Below, piece by piece: positions 26,056-35,175 of a stretch of DNA of 39,966 nt (position 1 is its first letter; the number at the start of each line of letters is the position of its first letter). The notes beneath the pieces are model-generated. The model saw only the letters and a list, made by a program, of their open reading frames with translations. It had not been told where the DNA came from and ran no database searches. Location: NCBI GenBank assembly GCA_937916355.1, contig CALFTM010000069.1, positions 1 through 39,966 of the forward strand, in the 5' to 3' direction. The position numbers and the translations under genes are program-made. This stretch comes from an uncultured Bacteroidales bacterium (GTDB lineage: Bacteria; Bacteroidota; Bacteroidia; Bacteroidales; Paludibacteraceae).

Positions 26056-29000
26056 ATGAAATCACAGAAAGTTAAAAAGGTCATTTTGTTAGGATCTGGA
26101 GCATTGAAGATAGGTCAAGCCGGTGAGTTTGATTATTCTGGCTCCCAGGCATTGAAAGCAATGCGAGAAGAGGGAATCTCCACCGTGTTGATCAATCCGA
26201 ATATCGCAACCATCCAGACTTCGGAAGGTGTTGCAGATAAAGTTTACTTTTTACCGATAACTCCTTATTTTGTAGAAGAGATCATAAAAAAAGAACAACC
26301 AGATGGTATCCTTTTGGCGTTTGGCGGACAAACAGCCTTGAATTGTGGAACTGAATTGTATCTTTCTGGTGTTTTAGAGAAATATGGCGTGCAAGTTTTG
26401 GGAACATCCGTAGATGCGATTATGATCACAGAGGATAGAGACTTGTTCGTAAAGAAATTAAATGAGATTGACGCAAAGACTCCGGTTTCTCAAGCTGTTG
26501 AGAACATGGAAGATGCTTTGACAGTTGCTCGCCGAATTGGCTATCCTGTAATGGTGCGTTCTGCATACGCTCTTGGAGGTTTAGGTTCTGGAGTATGTAC
26601 GAATGAGAAAGAGTTCGTTGAGTTGTGTGATAGTGCTTTGGCACACTCAAAACAAATCTTAGTTGAAGAATCCCTCAAAGGATGGAAAGAGATCGAGTTT
26701 GAGGTGATCCGTGATAAGAACGACCATTGTTTCACCGTAGTTCCGATGGAGAACTTCGATCCGTTAGGAATCCATACCGGAGAGAGTATTGTGGTTGCTC
26801 CGATTGTCTCTTTGTCTCAAGAGCAGATCACCATGTTGCAAGAGATCTCAAAAAAGGTCGTTCGCCACATCGGAATCGTCGGAGAATGTAACATCCAATT
26901 CGCATTCAATGCAGAGACCAACGATTACCGTATCATCGAAATCAACGCACGTTTGAGCCGTTCATCTGCATTGGCATCAAAAGCTTCTGGTTATCCGTTG
27001 GCTTTTGTGGCTGCAAAACTTGCATTGGGATATTCATTAGACCAGATTGGAGAAATGGGAACTCCAAACTCGGCATACGTTGCACCTTCTGTCGATTATA
27101 TGATTGTGAAGATTCCTCGCTGGGACTTGACCAAGTTCGTCGGTGTAGACCGCGAAATCAACTCTGCGATGAAGTCTGTTGGCGAAATCATGTCTATCGG
27201 AAAATCATTTGAGGAAATCATCCAAAAAGGACTTCGAATGATCGGTCAGGGAATGCACGGATTCGTAGGAAACCAAGATTTGGATTTTGAAGATTTAGAG
27301 AAGGAGTTGACCCACCCTACTGATTTACGTATTTTTGCCATTGCAACTGCTTTGGAAAAAGGATATTCAGTAGAAAAGATCGTTGAACTTACCAAAATTG
27401 ACAAGTGGTTCATCGGAAAATTGAAAAATATCGTAGACTATACAAAAGTCATCGCTCAATACAAAAACATAGATGACATTCCGGCGGATGTGATGAAAGA
27501 GGCGAAACGTTTAGGTTTCTCTGATTTCCAGATTGCACGCTACAGCGAAAACCCGTCAGGAAACATGGAGAAGGACATATTGCGCGTACGTTCATTGCGT
27601 AAGAAACAAGGTGTCACACCTGCTGTCCGCCGTATCAATACCGTTGCCTCTGAGCATCCGGAACTCACCAATTACCTTTACATGACATACGGAGTTGACG
27701 AGCATGCGATAGACTACTCATATAGAAATGATAAAAACATAGTTGTCTTGGGGTCTGGAGCATATCGTATCGGTTCTTCTGTAGAGTTCGACTGGTGTTC
27801 TGTGAACGCAGTTCAGACTGCCCGAAAGCTGGGATACAAGTCAATCATGATTAATTATAATCCGGAGACAGTGTCGACCGATTATGACATGTGCGACCGC
27901 TTATACTTCGACGAATTGAGTTTCGAGCGTGTGCTTGATGTGATTGATTTAGAGAATCCAAAAGGTGTCATTGTTTCAGTAGGAGGACAGATTCCGAACA
28001 ATTTGGCGATGAAGTTATATCGTCAGAACGTACCTGTATTGGGAACGTCACCGATTTCGATCGACCGTGCCGAAAACCGTCATAAGTTCTCTGCAATGTT
28101 GGATCAATTAGGAATCGACCAGCCAAGATGGGGAGAGTTGACCAGTCCGGAGGATATTGATAAGTTTATTGCAGAGGTAGGATTCCCAGTCCTCATCCGT
28201 CCATCATACGTATTGTCTGGAGCTGCGATGAACGTATGCTACAACCGCGAGCAGATGGATACCTTCTTGAATTTGGCGGCGAAAGTATCAAAAGAGTACC
28301 CAGTCGTTGTTTCTGAGTTCTTGCAAGGAGCGAAGGAGATCGAGTTCGATGCAGTAGCAAAGAATGGAGAGATTCTTGAGTTTGCAATTTCAGAGCATGT
28401 CGAATATGCAGGAGTTCACTCGGGAGATGCCACATTGGTTTTCCCAGCACAAAAAATTTACTTGGAGACAGCCCGTCAGATCAAGCGTGTCAGCAAGAAA
28501 ATCGCAAAAGAGCTGAACATCAGTGGACCATTCAATATGCAGTTCTTGGCGAAAGACAACGCTGTAAAAGTAATTGAGTGCAACTTGCGTTCTTCAAGAA
28601 GTTTCCCATTTGTATCTAAAATTTTGAAGAGGAACTTCATTGAGACTGCAACCAAAGTGATGTTGGATGTTCCAGTGGAGAAGGCCGACAACTCCACTAC
28701 AGACATTGACTATGTAGGAGTAAAGGCATCACAATTCTCATTCGCTCGTTTACACAAGGCAGACCCTATCTTGGGAGTCGACATGTCGTCAACCGGAGAG
28801 GTCGGATGTATCGGCGAGGACTTCGACGAAGCATTGTTGAACTCGTTATTATCCGTAGGATACAAAATACCTCAAAAGGGTGTAATGGTATCATCTGGAG
28901 ACATCAGAGGGAAGGTCGATTTGTTGGATGCATGCAAGTTGTTGGATGCACATGGATACAAGATCTATGCGACAGAAGGAACACGTAACTTCTTGCAGGA

Positions 29001-29277
29001 AAACGGAGTGAATGCGACCATAGTGAGCTGGCCAGACGAGCAGAACCAGAATGTGAATATCTTGTCGCTTTTGCAAGACCATCAGGTAGACTTGGTGATC
29101 AACATACCAAAGAACCACACAAAACGCGAGCAAACCAATGGATACAAGATTCGTCGTTCTGCGATTGACCACAACATCCCATTGATGACTAATGCCCGCT
29201 TGGCGAGTGCATTCATCAAGGCATTCTGTGAAAAGGGAGAGAAGGATTTGCAAATTTTGAGTTGGCAGGAGTATTAA
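26056..29277 (+). CDS. carB: Carbamoyl-phosphate synthase large subunit
   Basis: 1073 residues, the same length as the E. coli protein. It has two homologous ATP-grasp halves: the first opens VILLGSGALKIGQAGEFDYS with MVRSAYALGGLGSG near 170, the second opens VVLGSGAYRIGSSVEFDWC near 563 with VLIRPSYVLSGAAMNV near 715. An MGS-like regulatory domain ends the protein (about 935-1073, including YATEGTRNFL). It makes carbamoyl phosphate for pyrimidine and arginine synthesis, using ammonia delivered by the CarA glutaminase. carA is not adjacent on either side and must lie elsewhere. The glycosyltransferase gene starts only 10 bases downstream with no terminator between, so readthrough is likely. 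Confidence 0.96.
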   Translation: MKSQKVKKVILLGSGALKIGQAGEFDYSGSQALKAMREEGISTVLINPNIATIQTSEGVADKVYFLPITPYFVEEIIKKEQPDGILLAFGGQTALNCGTELYLSGVLEKYGVQVLGTSVDAIMITEDRDLFVKKLNEIDAKTPVSQAVENMEDALTVARRIGYPVMVRSAYALGGLGSGVCTNEKEFVELCDSALAHSKQILVEESLKGWKEIEFEVIRDKNDHCFTVVPMENFDPLGIHTGESIVVAPIVSLSQEQITMLQEISKKVVRHIGIVGECNIQFAFNAETNDYRIIEINARLSRSSALASKASGYPLAFVAAKLALGYSLDQIGEMGTPNSAYVAPSVDYMIVKIPRWDLTKFVGVDREINSAMKSVGEIMSIGKSFEEIIQKGLRMIGQGMHGFVGNQDLDFEDLEKELTHPTDLRIFAIATALEKGYSVEKIVELTKIDKWFIGKLKNIVDYTKVIAQYKNIDDIPADVMKEAKRLGFSDFQIARYSENPSGNMEKDILRVRSLRKKQGVTPAVRRINTVASEHPELTNYLYMTYGVDEHAIDYSYRNDKNIVVLGSGAYRIGSSVEFDWCSVNAVQTARKLGYKSIMINYNPETVSTDYDMCDRLYFDELSFERVLDVIDLENPKGVIVSVGGQIPNNLAMKLYRQNVPVLGTSPISIDRAENRHKFSAMLDQLGIDQPRWGELTSPEDIDKFIAEVGFPVLIRPSYVLSGAAMNVCYNREQMDTFLNLAAKVSKEYPVVVSEFLQGAKEIEFDAVAKNGEILEFAISEHVEYAGVHSGDATLVFPAQKIYLETARQIKRVSKKIAKELNISGPFNMQFLAKDNAVKVIECNLRSSRSFPFVSKILKRNFIETATKVMLDVPVEKADNSTTDIDYVGVKASQFSFARLHKADPILGVDMSSTGEVGCIGEDFDEALLNSLLSVGYKIPQKGVMVSSGDIRGKVDLLDACKLLDAHGYKIYATEGTRNFLQENGVNATIVSWPDEQNQNVNILSLLQDHQVDLVINIPKNHTKREQTNGYKIRRSAIDHNIPLMTNARLASAFIKAFCEKGEKDLQILSWQEY

Positions 29278-29287
29278 AAGAGATAGA

Positions 29288-30400
29288 ATGAACCCAAAAA
29301 AGGTTATATTTTCAGATAATACTTTGTGGGGATTATTAAATTTTCGAGGAACCATAATTCGCCACTTCATAAAAAAAGGTTATGAAGTGGTGATAATGGC
29401 TCCCGAGGATGAGGTCTCAGAAATGAAGGCAATCGCTCCTTCTGATTTGAAATTTATTCCAGTCAAGATGGAAAGAACAACTTCAAATCCATTTAAAGAC
29501 CTTTCTTATTTATTTAGAGTAATTAAGATATACCGAAAAGAGAAACCTGACTATGTTTTCCATTATACAATAAAGCCGAATATATATGGTTCGATTGCTG
29601 CAAAGATAAACGGAATAAAATCATCAGTTATGATTGCAGGGTTGGGCTATGTTTTTGAAAACAAAAATTTGGTTTCGTATATTGCTCGAATGCTTTATAA
29701 AATCGGATTAAGTTGCTCGGATAATGTTTTTCTACTTAATGAAGATAATAGAGAAAAGCTAATAGAACGAAATCTATGTAGTCCTAAAAAGATAACATTA
29801 TTGTCTGGAGGTGAAGGTGTTGATTTGGATATTTTTAAAAATGATGAAAATGATTCAGAGATTGTCACCTTTCTCTTTATAGGAAGGATATTGTACGACA
29901 AGGGATACAAAGAGTTTGTAAAATGTGCCGAATTAGCGAAAAAGGAGTTCTCTAATGTAAAATTTGAGGTGTGGGGGACATTGGATGTCACTTATCCAAA
30001 CGCAGTAAGTGACGTACAACTTAAGAAAGACTGTCAAAAAGGATTAATTGAATATAAAGCCTTTATTGTTAATATGAATGAAGCCCTTAAAAGAAAAGGG
30101 CTTGTCGTGATGTTACCTTCTTACTATGGAGAGGGACTAAACAGATCATTGATGGAGGCATGCGCCACTGGAAAGCCAATAATCACAACTAATATAGCAG
30201 GATGTCGAGAGACTGTCATAGATGGGGAAAACGGTTTTATTGTCTCTCCTAAGAATGTAGATGAATTACTTAATGCTGTTAGACGTTATATGAATATGAC
30301 CACAGAAGAGAGACGTAAAATGTCAAAAAGAAGCCGTCAATTGGCAGAAGAGCGTTTCAGTGTGACTGAGGTTGTAAAGGTCTATGATAAACTTGTTTGA
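29288..30400 (+). CDS. Glycosyltransferase family 4 (GT-B), polysaccharide synthesis
   Basis: 370 residues. The N-terminal half has the acceptor-side opening VIFSDNTLWGLLNFRGTIIR and FHYTIKPNIYGSIAAK. The C-terminal nucleotide-sugar half has FLFIGRILYDKGYKEF and, at about 277-303, PSYYGEGLNRSLMEACATGK followed by PIITTNIAGCRETV, the E-x7-E region of GT4. It transfers a sugar from a nucleotide donor onto a lipid-linked glycan at the inner membrane; donor and linkage cannot be read from sequence. It begins the AT-rich polysaccharide region and sits 10 bases after carB. The next gene follows after 11 bases. Confidence 0.88.
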   Translation: MNPKKVIFSDNTLWGLLNFRGTIIRHFIKKGYEVVIMAPEDEVSEMKAIAPSDLKFIPVKMERTTSNPFKDLSYLFRVIKIYRKEKPDYVFHYTIKPNIYGSIAAKINGIKSSVMIAGLGYVFENKNLVSYIARMLYKIGLSCSDNVFLLNEDNREKLIERNLCSPKKITLLSGGEGVDLDIFKNDENDSEIVTFLFIGRILYDKGYKEFVKCAELAKKEFSNVKFEVWGTLDVTYPNAVSDVQLKKDCQKGLIEYKAFIVNMNEALKRKGLVVMLPSYYGEGLNRSLMEACATGKPIITTNIAGCRETVIDGENGFIVSPKNVDELLNAVRRYMNMTTEERRKMSKRSRQLAEERFSVTEVVKVYDKLV

Positions 30401-30411
30401 TTTGTTCATTT

Positions 30412-31155
30412 ATGATTTCAGTTTGTCTTGCAACATATAACGGCGAAAAATATATCAAGGAGCAGCTCGACTCTATTTTATGTCAATTATCTGATGAAGA
30501 TGAAGTTGTAGTATCAGATGATTGTTCTACGGATGATACGATTAAGATTATAGAATCCATAGGAGACAAAAGAATTAAGATTTTTCATCATGATAAGACA
30601 ACGAGAAAATTCCCGTTTGATTATGCTACGTTTAACTTTGAAAATGCGTTGAAGCACTCGAGCGGTGATTATATCTTCCTTGCAGATCAGGATGATGTTT
30701 GGCATCCATGTAAAGTGGAAAAAATGATGCGGGAGTTACTTGAGAATGATGTTGTCCATTCTGATTGTTATGTGACAGATGAAGATTTAAACGTAACAAG
30801 CAACTCATACTATTCAAGTTTAAGAAGTTTTTCAAAAAGTATTTTTTATAATTTTTTCAAGCCTTCTTTTCTAGGAAGTTGTATGGCTTTCAAAAAAAAC
30901 GTATTAGAAAAAGTATTACCTTTTCCTGAGTGTGGAGTTGGTCATGATTTGTGGATTGGTTTTGTTGCGATACATCACTACAAAATTTCATTTATTCAAG
31001 AACCCTTAATGTATTATAGAAGACATAAGCAGACGATAACTGACGGCGGAAAAAAAAACAACACGTCGCTTACTTTTAAATTAAAGTATCGTATATATGT
31101 TTTAAAATCATTGGTTCAACTTTTTTTCAGAAAAGATTCCCCAAATGAAATTTAA
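30412..31155 (+). CDS. Glycosyltransferase family 2 (GT-A)
   Basis: 247 residues from the ATG at 30412; an in-frame TTG at 30397 is a less likely start because it overlaps the previous gene. The GT2 opening ISVCLATYNGEKYIKEQLDS is followed by VVSDDCSTDDT and ADQDDVW (91-97), the metal and donor-binding DxD-type motif. FLGSCMAFKK, GHDLWIG and YYRRHKQTIT are typical of capsule and O-antigen GT2 enzymes of this size. Its 3' end overlaps that of the opposite-strand GT2 gene by 29 bases. The two share opening and middle motifs, so they are probably related. Confidence 0.88.
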   Translation: MISVCLATYNGEKYIKEQLDSILCQLSDEDEVVVSDDCSTDDTIKIIESIGDKRIKIFHHDKTTRKFPFDYATFNFENALKHSSGDYIFLADQDDVWHPCKVEKMMRELLENDVVHSDCYVTDEDLNVTSNSYYSSLRSFSKSIFYNFFKPSFLGSCMAFKKNVLEKVLPFPECGVGHDLWIGFVAIHHYKISFIQEPLMYYRRHKQTITDGGKKNNTSLTFKLKYRIYVLKSLVQLFFRKDSPNEI

Positions 31156-31948
31156 TTTTCAAATAAACGTATTTTAACTTGGATGAAAAACCCAGTTTGT
31201 TTATCATTTCCCATTGCTTTTTGTTTTCTTCGATAATTCTACCAATATTACATATTTTAGATGAAATGCTATCCTTGTTTTGGGCGCCAACGACATTATT
31301 TTCATGTTGCCTATAAAGAACCGTCGCATGGTTAAGATAATCAATGATACCATTGTATTTTAACACGTTGAGCAGAACCCAAGAATCATGCATTCTCACC
31401 TCCTTAATAAAGGGAAGAGAGATGTCCTTCGCTTTTTTATTGATAAGGAGAGTGCAACCGGTCGCAACAACTCGAACACACAAATCTTCAAATGTTTTTA
31501 TTCTCTTAGGATCTATTTTTGAATATTCCCAGAAAGAAGGATGGATGACATTAAGATTTTCATCGACAACAACTAAATCAGAAAAAACAGCAATAGGTTT
31601 TTCCGGATGTTTTTTTTCTAATTCAACCATTTTTTTCATTGATTCCTCTAATTTTGTGGGAATCCATATATCGTCTTGATCACAAAAAGATATATACTCA
31701 GAAGAACATGTTTTAAGCAGTTCTTCAAAAGACTTTACGACTCCAAAATTTTCAGAGGAATTTATCTTTTTTATTTTGTCTGGATGTTTTTTTATATAAG
31801 TGTCAATGATATTTTCTGTATTGTCTTGGGAATAATCGTCCCTAATCAATAAAAACCAATCATCGTATGTCTGGTTCAATATTGAATCAAGTTGTTCTAC
31901 TATATATTTTTCTCCGTTGTATGTCGAAAGAAGTATTGTAATCTTCAT
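31127..31948 (-). CDS. Glycosyltransferase family 2 (GT-A)
   Basis: 273 residues. The opening ITILLSTYNGEKYIVEQLDS closely resembles that of the convergent GT2 gene. IRDDYSQDNT is followed by CDQDDIW (89-95) as the DxD motif, then VRMHDSWVLL and YRQHENNVVGA. The family includes many rhamnosyl- and other sugar transferases of O-antigen loci; the sugar is not predictable. Last gene of the minus-strand operon, starting 1 base after the upstream GT2 gene ends. It overlaps the 3' end of the plus-strand GT2 gene by 29 bases, with no terminator seen between. Confidence 0.88.
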   Translation of the reverse strand: MKITILLSTYNGEKYIVEQLDSILNQTYDDWFLLIRDDYSQDNTENIIDTYIKKHPDKIKKINSSENFGVVKSFEELLKTCSSEYISFCDQDDIWIPTKLEESMKKMVELEKKHPEKPIAVFSDLVVVDENLNVIHPSFWEYSKIDPKRIKTFEDLCVRVVATGCTLLINKKAKDISLPFIKEVRMHDSWVLLNVLKYNGIIDYLNHATVLYRQHENNVVGAQNKDSISSKICNIGRIIEENKKQWEMINKLGFSSKLKYVYLKIKFHLGNLF

Positions 31949-31949
31949 C

Positions 31950-32816
31950 TTAGTTTATTAATAATGCTTTAAATGTATACTTGAAAAATTTTCTTTCCGA
32001 CGAAGAGAATAACTGTGTGATACATTGACCTAAAGTTCTTAATTTAAATGTAATCCAAATGGAGAGGTTAGTTTTTTTAGCATAAATTCCTCTTGCTTTT
32101 AAGTATTCCACATACCTTTTTTCTCCCATGGAATTATAAGAAGCAATAGAAGATAGTTCATGGATTAAACTAGCATTGATCGGTAAGACGGAATATCCCA
32201 TACAATAAAACTCATAAAAATACCAATAATCGAGGAAATCAAGTGGGAAATCCTCACAAAAACCTTTTATATGAGATATCGCCTGAACTCTTAATACAGA
32301 ACCAGAGTTGATAGCAGTTAAATATGAATCATTTCCTATTTTGTCATTTGTGCCACACCATTCTTTTTGTTGCCCGAATGCACCTGTGTACTTATTTAAA
32401 ATCACAGGAGAAATTTGAAATTTGTGGCTATATACCTTGGGAGTGATAGCCGCGATATTCCCCTCTACATTAGGAATCTGCTCTCCTATTTTCATTAAAT
32501 AATCCTCTGATAGTAATGTATCCTGATCTAATAACATGAGCCAATCAAACTGTTTTTCAATTGCATATTTCCATGCATAGTTATATGGACCAACTAGTTT
32601 TTCATTTTGTTTCGCATTGATAATAATACAATTTTCGATTTCAGTCCCTGATTGAGATATCTGGATTTGAGGAGAATTATTATATAAAATTATTTCATAT
32701 GGAAGATTCAATAGGTGAAGATATTCCGACAAGGAATTATAAGTTTTGCATTCATCCAATCTCGTATTAAATAATACTATCAGTATCAACAATTTATGTT
32801 CTTTAATTGCTTCCAT
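31950..32816 (-). CDS. Glycosyltransferase family 2, rhamnosyltransferase-like
   Basis: 288 residues. The opening LLILIVLFNTRLDECKT lacks the usual TYNG, but LLDQDTLLSEDYL (D97-Q-D99) is the donor-binding motif of RfbF/WbbL-like enzymes. LNKYTGAFGQQ, SGSVLRVQAI and FPLDFLDYWYFYEFYCMGY fit that group, as does the length. Likely adds a deoxy-sugar such as rhamnose; the donor is inferred from family resemblance only. It starts 2 bases after the polymerase gene ends and is followed after 1 base by another GT2 gene, so it is tightly coupled in the operon. Confidence 0.82.
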   Translation of the reverse strand: MEAIKEHKLLILIVLFNTRLDECKTYNSLSEYLHLLNLPYEIILYNNSPQIQISQSGTEIENCIIINAKQNEKLVGPYNYAWKYAIEKQFDWLMLLDQDTLLSEDYLMKIGEQIPNVEGNIAAITPKVYSHKFQISPVILNKYTGAFGQQKEWCGTNDKIGNDSYLTAINSGSVLRVQAISHIKGFCEDFPLDFLDYWYFYEFYCMGYSVLPINASLIHELSSIASYNSMGEKRYVEYLKARGIYAKKTNLSIWITFKLRTLGQCITQLFSSSERKFFKYTFKALLIN

Positions 32817-32818
32817 GA

Positions 32819-34024
32819 TTAAGCCTTGTTAATTGTGTTTTCTATTTTCTCCTTGATTACCAACAAATTGTGTTTAGTTAATAAAAAAGGGATGATAAGA
32901 AAGACAAACAATTTAATGTTTCCAGTTAACGTTGTGAAAAATTGGTCTGCGGCGTATTGCAATACGATTATTGTGATTGCAATGGCGTATATCAAAATAT
33001 GGAAATTACTTCCAGTCTGAGATTTTTTGAAGAGCCATCCATATGTTAATCCCATAATCGACGAAAAAATGAAGATTCCAGGAATACCAAAATCAACGTA
33101 AAAAGGATACATTGCAGTGTAGGTATTGGTTTGTATTGGTTTTTGAATCCATTCTAGGATTGCTTCAACGGGTTCAATAGAAGAAAATCCTAGTTTATAT
33201 GCGATAGAGTATAATATCCGAAAAGTATTTTCTCCAAAATGGTTAGAAGAATATGGCTCAAGAGTATCGAATGCAAAGAAGTTGCTAACCACATACGTGT
33301 TAACAAAACTATCACTAACATCTGAAAATTTGATAGCCATTCTTATTGATTGTAACGAGAAAAAAAGAAGAAGTAACACGCATACACCCATAAAAATTTG
33401 TTTGAGTCTTAAATGTTTTTTAAAGTATAAGATGGAGCACGCATATAAAAAATAGTTAAGGAATATTATTTTAGACATGGTGATAACACCGAAAGAAAGA
33501 TAACAAACAGAAGCAACAATCAACCTCCATTTTTTGTTTGGATCGTAGCAAAGGAGTTCCAACAAAATGGTTACCTGCCATATAATGACAAAAATTCCAC
33601 TAAAGATCTCTTTAAACCCGCTTCCTTGTCCCAATGCCGCCAATCGTAAATCAAGAGCCCAGTTCCCGCTTGCGCCGTTTATGAGAGCCACCGAAGCAAA
33701 AAAATAGAGTTGAGGAAGCGATATGACTGAAATAAACAAATAAACATCCCTCAGTAATTTGCTTGGTTCTGATAGTTTAGAATCATGATAAGTAGCAGAT
33801 TGGGAGACTAGAGAACTCATACAAGTTCCGATAATCCATACCGCAAGACAAATATAAAAATTGACAGAGAGGTCTGCAATAGAACTACCACATACAAGAT
33901 ACGAAATAAGTCCTCCGCACCATACAAATCCAGTCAACACAGATGGGGCGAGGAAATTATTTTTTGAACATAATAATCCTACCACTATGAAAAATATACT
34001 TAGTAGAATGAGAATGTATGTCAT
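32819..34024 (-). CDS. O-antigen/oligosaccharide repeat-unit polymerase (Wzy-like)
   Basis: 401 residues with about ten to twelve membrane helices, starting at the N-terminus (MTYILILLSIFFIVVGLLC). A large periplasmic loop lies between helices in the second half (about residues 230-300, including DTLEPYSSNHFGENTFR), the usual shape of Wzy polymerases. PFYVDFGIPGIFIFSSIMGL is a typical late motif. It would join repeat units on undecaprenyl diphosphate in the periplasm. Wzy proteins are highly divergent, so the call rests on topology, length and neighbours. A promoter-like box at 34048-34055 suggests it can be transcribed from its own start as well as with the upstream EpsG-like gene. Confidence 0.75.
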   Translation of the reverse strand: MTYILILLSIFFIVVGLLCSKNNFLAPSVLTGFVWCGGLISYLVCGSSIADLSVNFYICLAVWIIGTCMSSLVSQSATYHDSKLSEPSKLLRDVYLFISVISLPQLYFFASVALINGASGNWALDLRLAALGQGSGFKEIFSGIFVIIWQVTILLELLCYDPNKKWRLIVASVCYLSFGVITMSKIIFLNYFLYACSILYFKKHLRLKQIFMGVCVLLLLFFSLQSIRMAIKFSDVSDSFVNTYVVSNFFAFDTLEPYSSNHFGENTFRILYSIAYKLGFSSIEPVEAILEWIQKPIQTNTYTAMYPFYVDFGIPGIFIFSSIMGLTYGWLFKKSQTGSNFHILIYAIAITIIVLQYAADQFFTTLTGNIKLFVFLIIPFLLTKHNLLVIKEKIENTINKA

Positions 34025-34047
34025 ATTGTATCTTCTTTTAAATTCTA

Positions 34048-34055
34048 CAAAGATA
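34048..34055 (-). promoter_or_regulatory. Putative internal promoter of the polysaccharide operon
   Basis: TATCTTTG on the minus strand, an exact TAnnTTTG, lies in the 39-base gap between the EpsG-like gene and the polymerase gene, 24 bases before the polymerase ATG. The same 8 bases occur before xseA and before the GT4 gene at 36228. Confidence 0.4.
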
Positions 34056-34063
34056 AGAAATAT

Positions 34064-35164
34064 TTAACTCCAAAAGAAATAATATTCTTTTGTTATAATA
34101 GAATGGAAGGTGTTTATATAGAATAGTCCTAATCCTATTGTATATATGATTAACTCTGCAACGGCCTTAGGTTTCATCACTTTTATCAAGGTAGGTATTA
34201 GTATTATCAACGCAGAGTTAAAGATCTCACTGATTCGAAATGCGAAACCTGGGATTTGTCCGAAAAAAAAGAAGCAACAACTAGAAAAACATAGCATATT
34301 CAATAGAATGTTAATATGCGGATTCTCCTTTTCTAATTTCTCCTTGTAAATAAAGACAAGTACTATGACGAGATTTTGTATAATAAACGGGATGTTCCAG
34401 TAATTGATGGACACATTGTCTATTTCTTGTAGTTGTATATAGGATTTCAATTTGAATTGATAGTACTCAAACGGAATAAAATCAATGAGATGTATTATGT
34501 CAATTTCTAAAGAGTTAATAATTATGCATAAAAGTAATGAGAATCCCCAAAAAAAATAATTAACTTTAAATTTTTTAAAGAATGGGAGAATGATTGTTAA
34601 ATACGCTGATGTATGAAAAAAACCTGCAATTATTAATATAAGCAAATATTTTCCGTATTCTTCTCTTTGTAAATATGCAATGGATATCAAAACCAATCCA
34701 ATTGCAACACCTGCCCTCATTTGTATCAGTTCTTGAAGCATGAAGAAGTGGCAAAAGTAAATAAAAAAGGATAAGATCTTTAAATCTGTGAGCATGGAAA
34801 TGCCTTTCAGTTTAAAAAATAACCCTAACAATGCGTATGAAGAAACAAGGATATATAAATTCACAAAGTCATTTTTGATGATTGATTTTAAGAACGTGCA
34901 GAAGACAGAGTAACTAAATTCTGTTCTGATTATTTCGTTATATTTTTTTATATTATCGAAAAGAATAGAGGTAGATGGAGCCTCTTCATAAAGCATTATA
35001 TATACTCCAATATCATGGTTCGACAAGGGAGATCTGAATATAATAAATACAGCCAAGAGAATACCAAGGAAGTAGTATAAGTGGTTTTGTCCTTTAGAGT
35101 TTAACTTAGGGGAATAAAGAACAAAAGACAGAACGATTATGGCAAGTATTACATAGGGAATCAT
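34064..35164 (-). CDS. EpsG family membrane protein, probable polysaccharide polymerase
   Basis: 366 residues with about ten membrane helices. The EpsG-like start (YFLGILLAVFIIFRSPLSNHDIGVYIMLYEE) carries the conserved N/D-x-D-x-Y context, then FFMLQELIQMRAGVAIGL matches the family's R-x-G/A-hydrophobic segment and GFFHTSAYLTII its HxS motif. EpsG proteins are thought to polymerise or transport exopolysaccharide units. It lies between the GT4 gene (11 bases upstream) and a second, Wzy-like polymerase gene (39 bases downstream). Having two polymerase-like proteins in one locus is unusual; one may act on a different chain or linkage. Confidence 0.78.
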   Translation of the reverse strand: MIPYVILAIIVLSFVLYSPKLNSKGQNHLYYFLGILLAVFIIFRSPLSNHDIGVYIMLYEEAPSTSILFDNIKKYNEIIRTEFSYSVFCTFLKSIIKNDFVNLYILVSSYALLGLFFKLKGISMLTDLKILSFFIYFCHFFMLQELIQMRAGVAIGLVLISIAYLQREEYGKYLLILIIAGFFHTSAYLTIILPFFKKFKVNYFFWGFSLLLCIIINSLEIDIIHLIDFIPFEYYQFKLKSYIQLQEIDNVSINYWNIPFIIQNLVIVLVFIYKEKLEKENPHINILLNMLCFSSCCFFFFGQIPGFAFRISEIFNSALIILIPTLIKVMKPKAVAELIIYTIGLGLFYINTFHSIITKEYYFFWS

Positions 35165-35175
35165 GATGTTACTTG

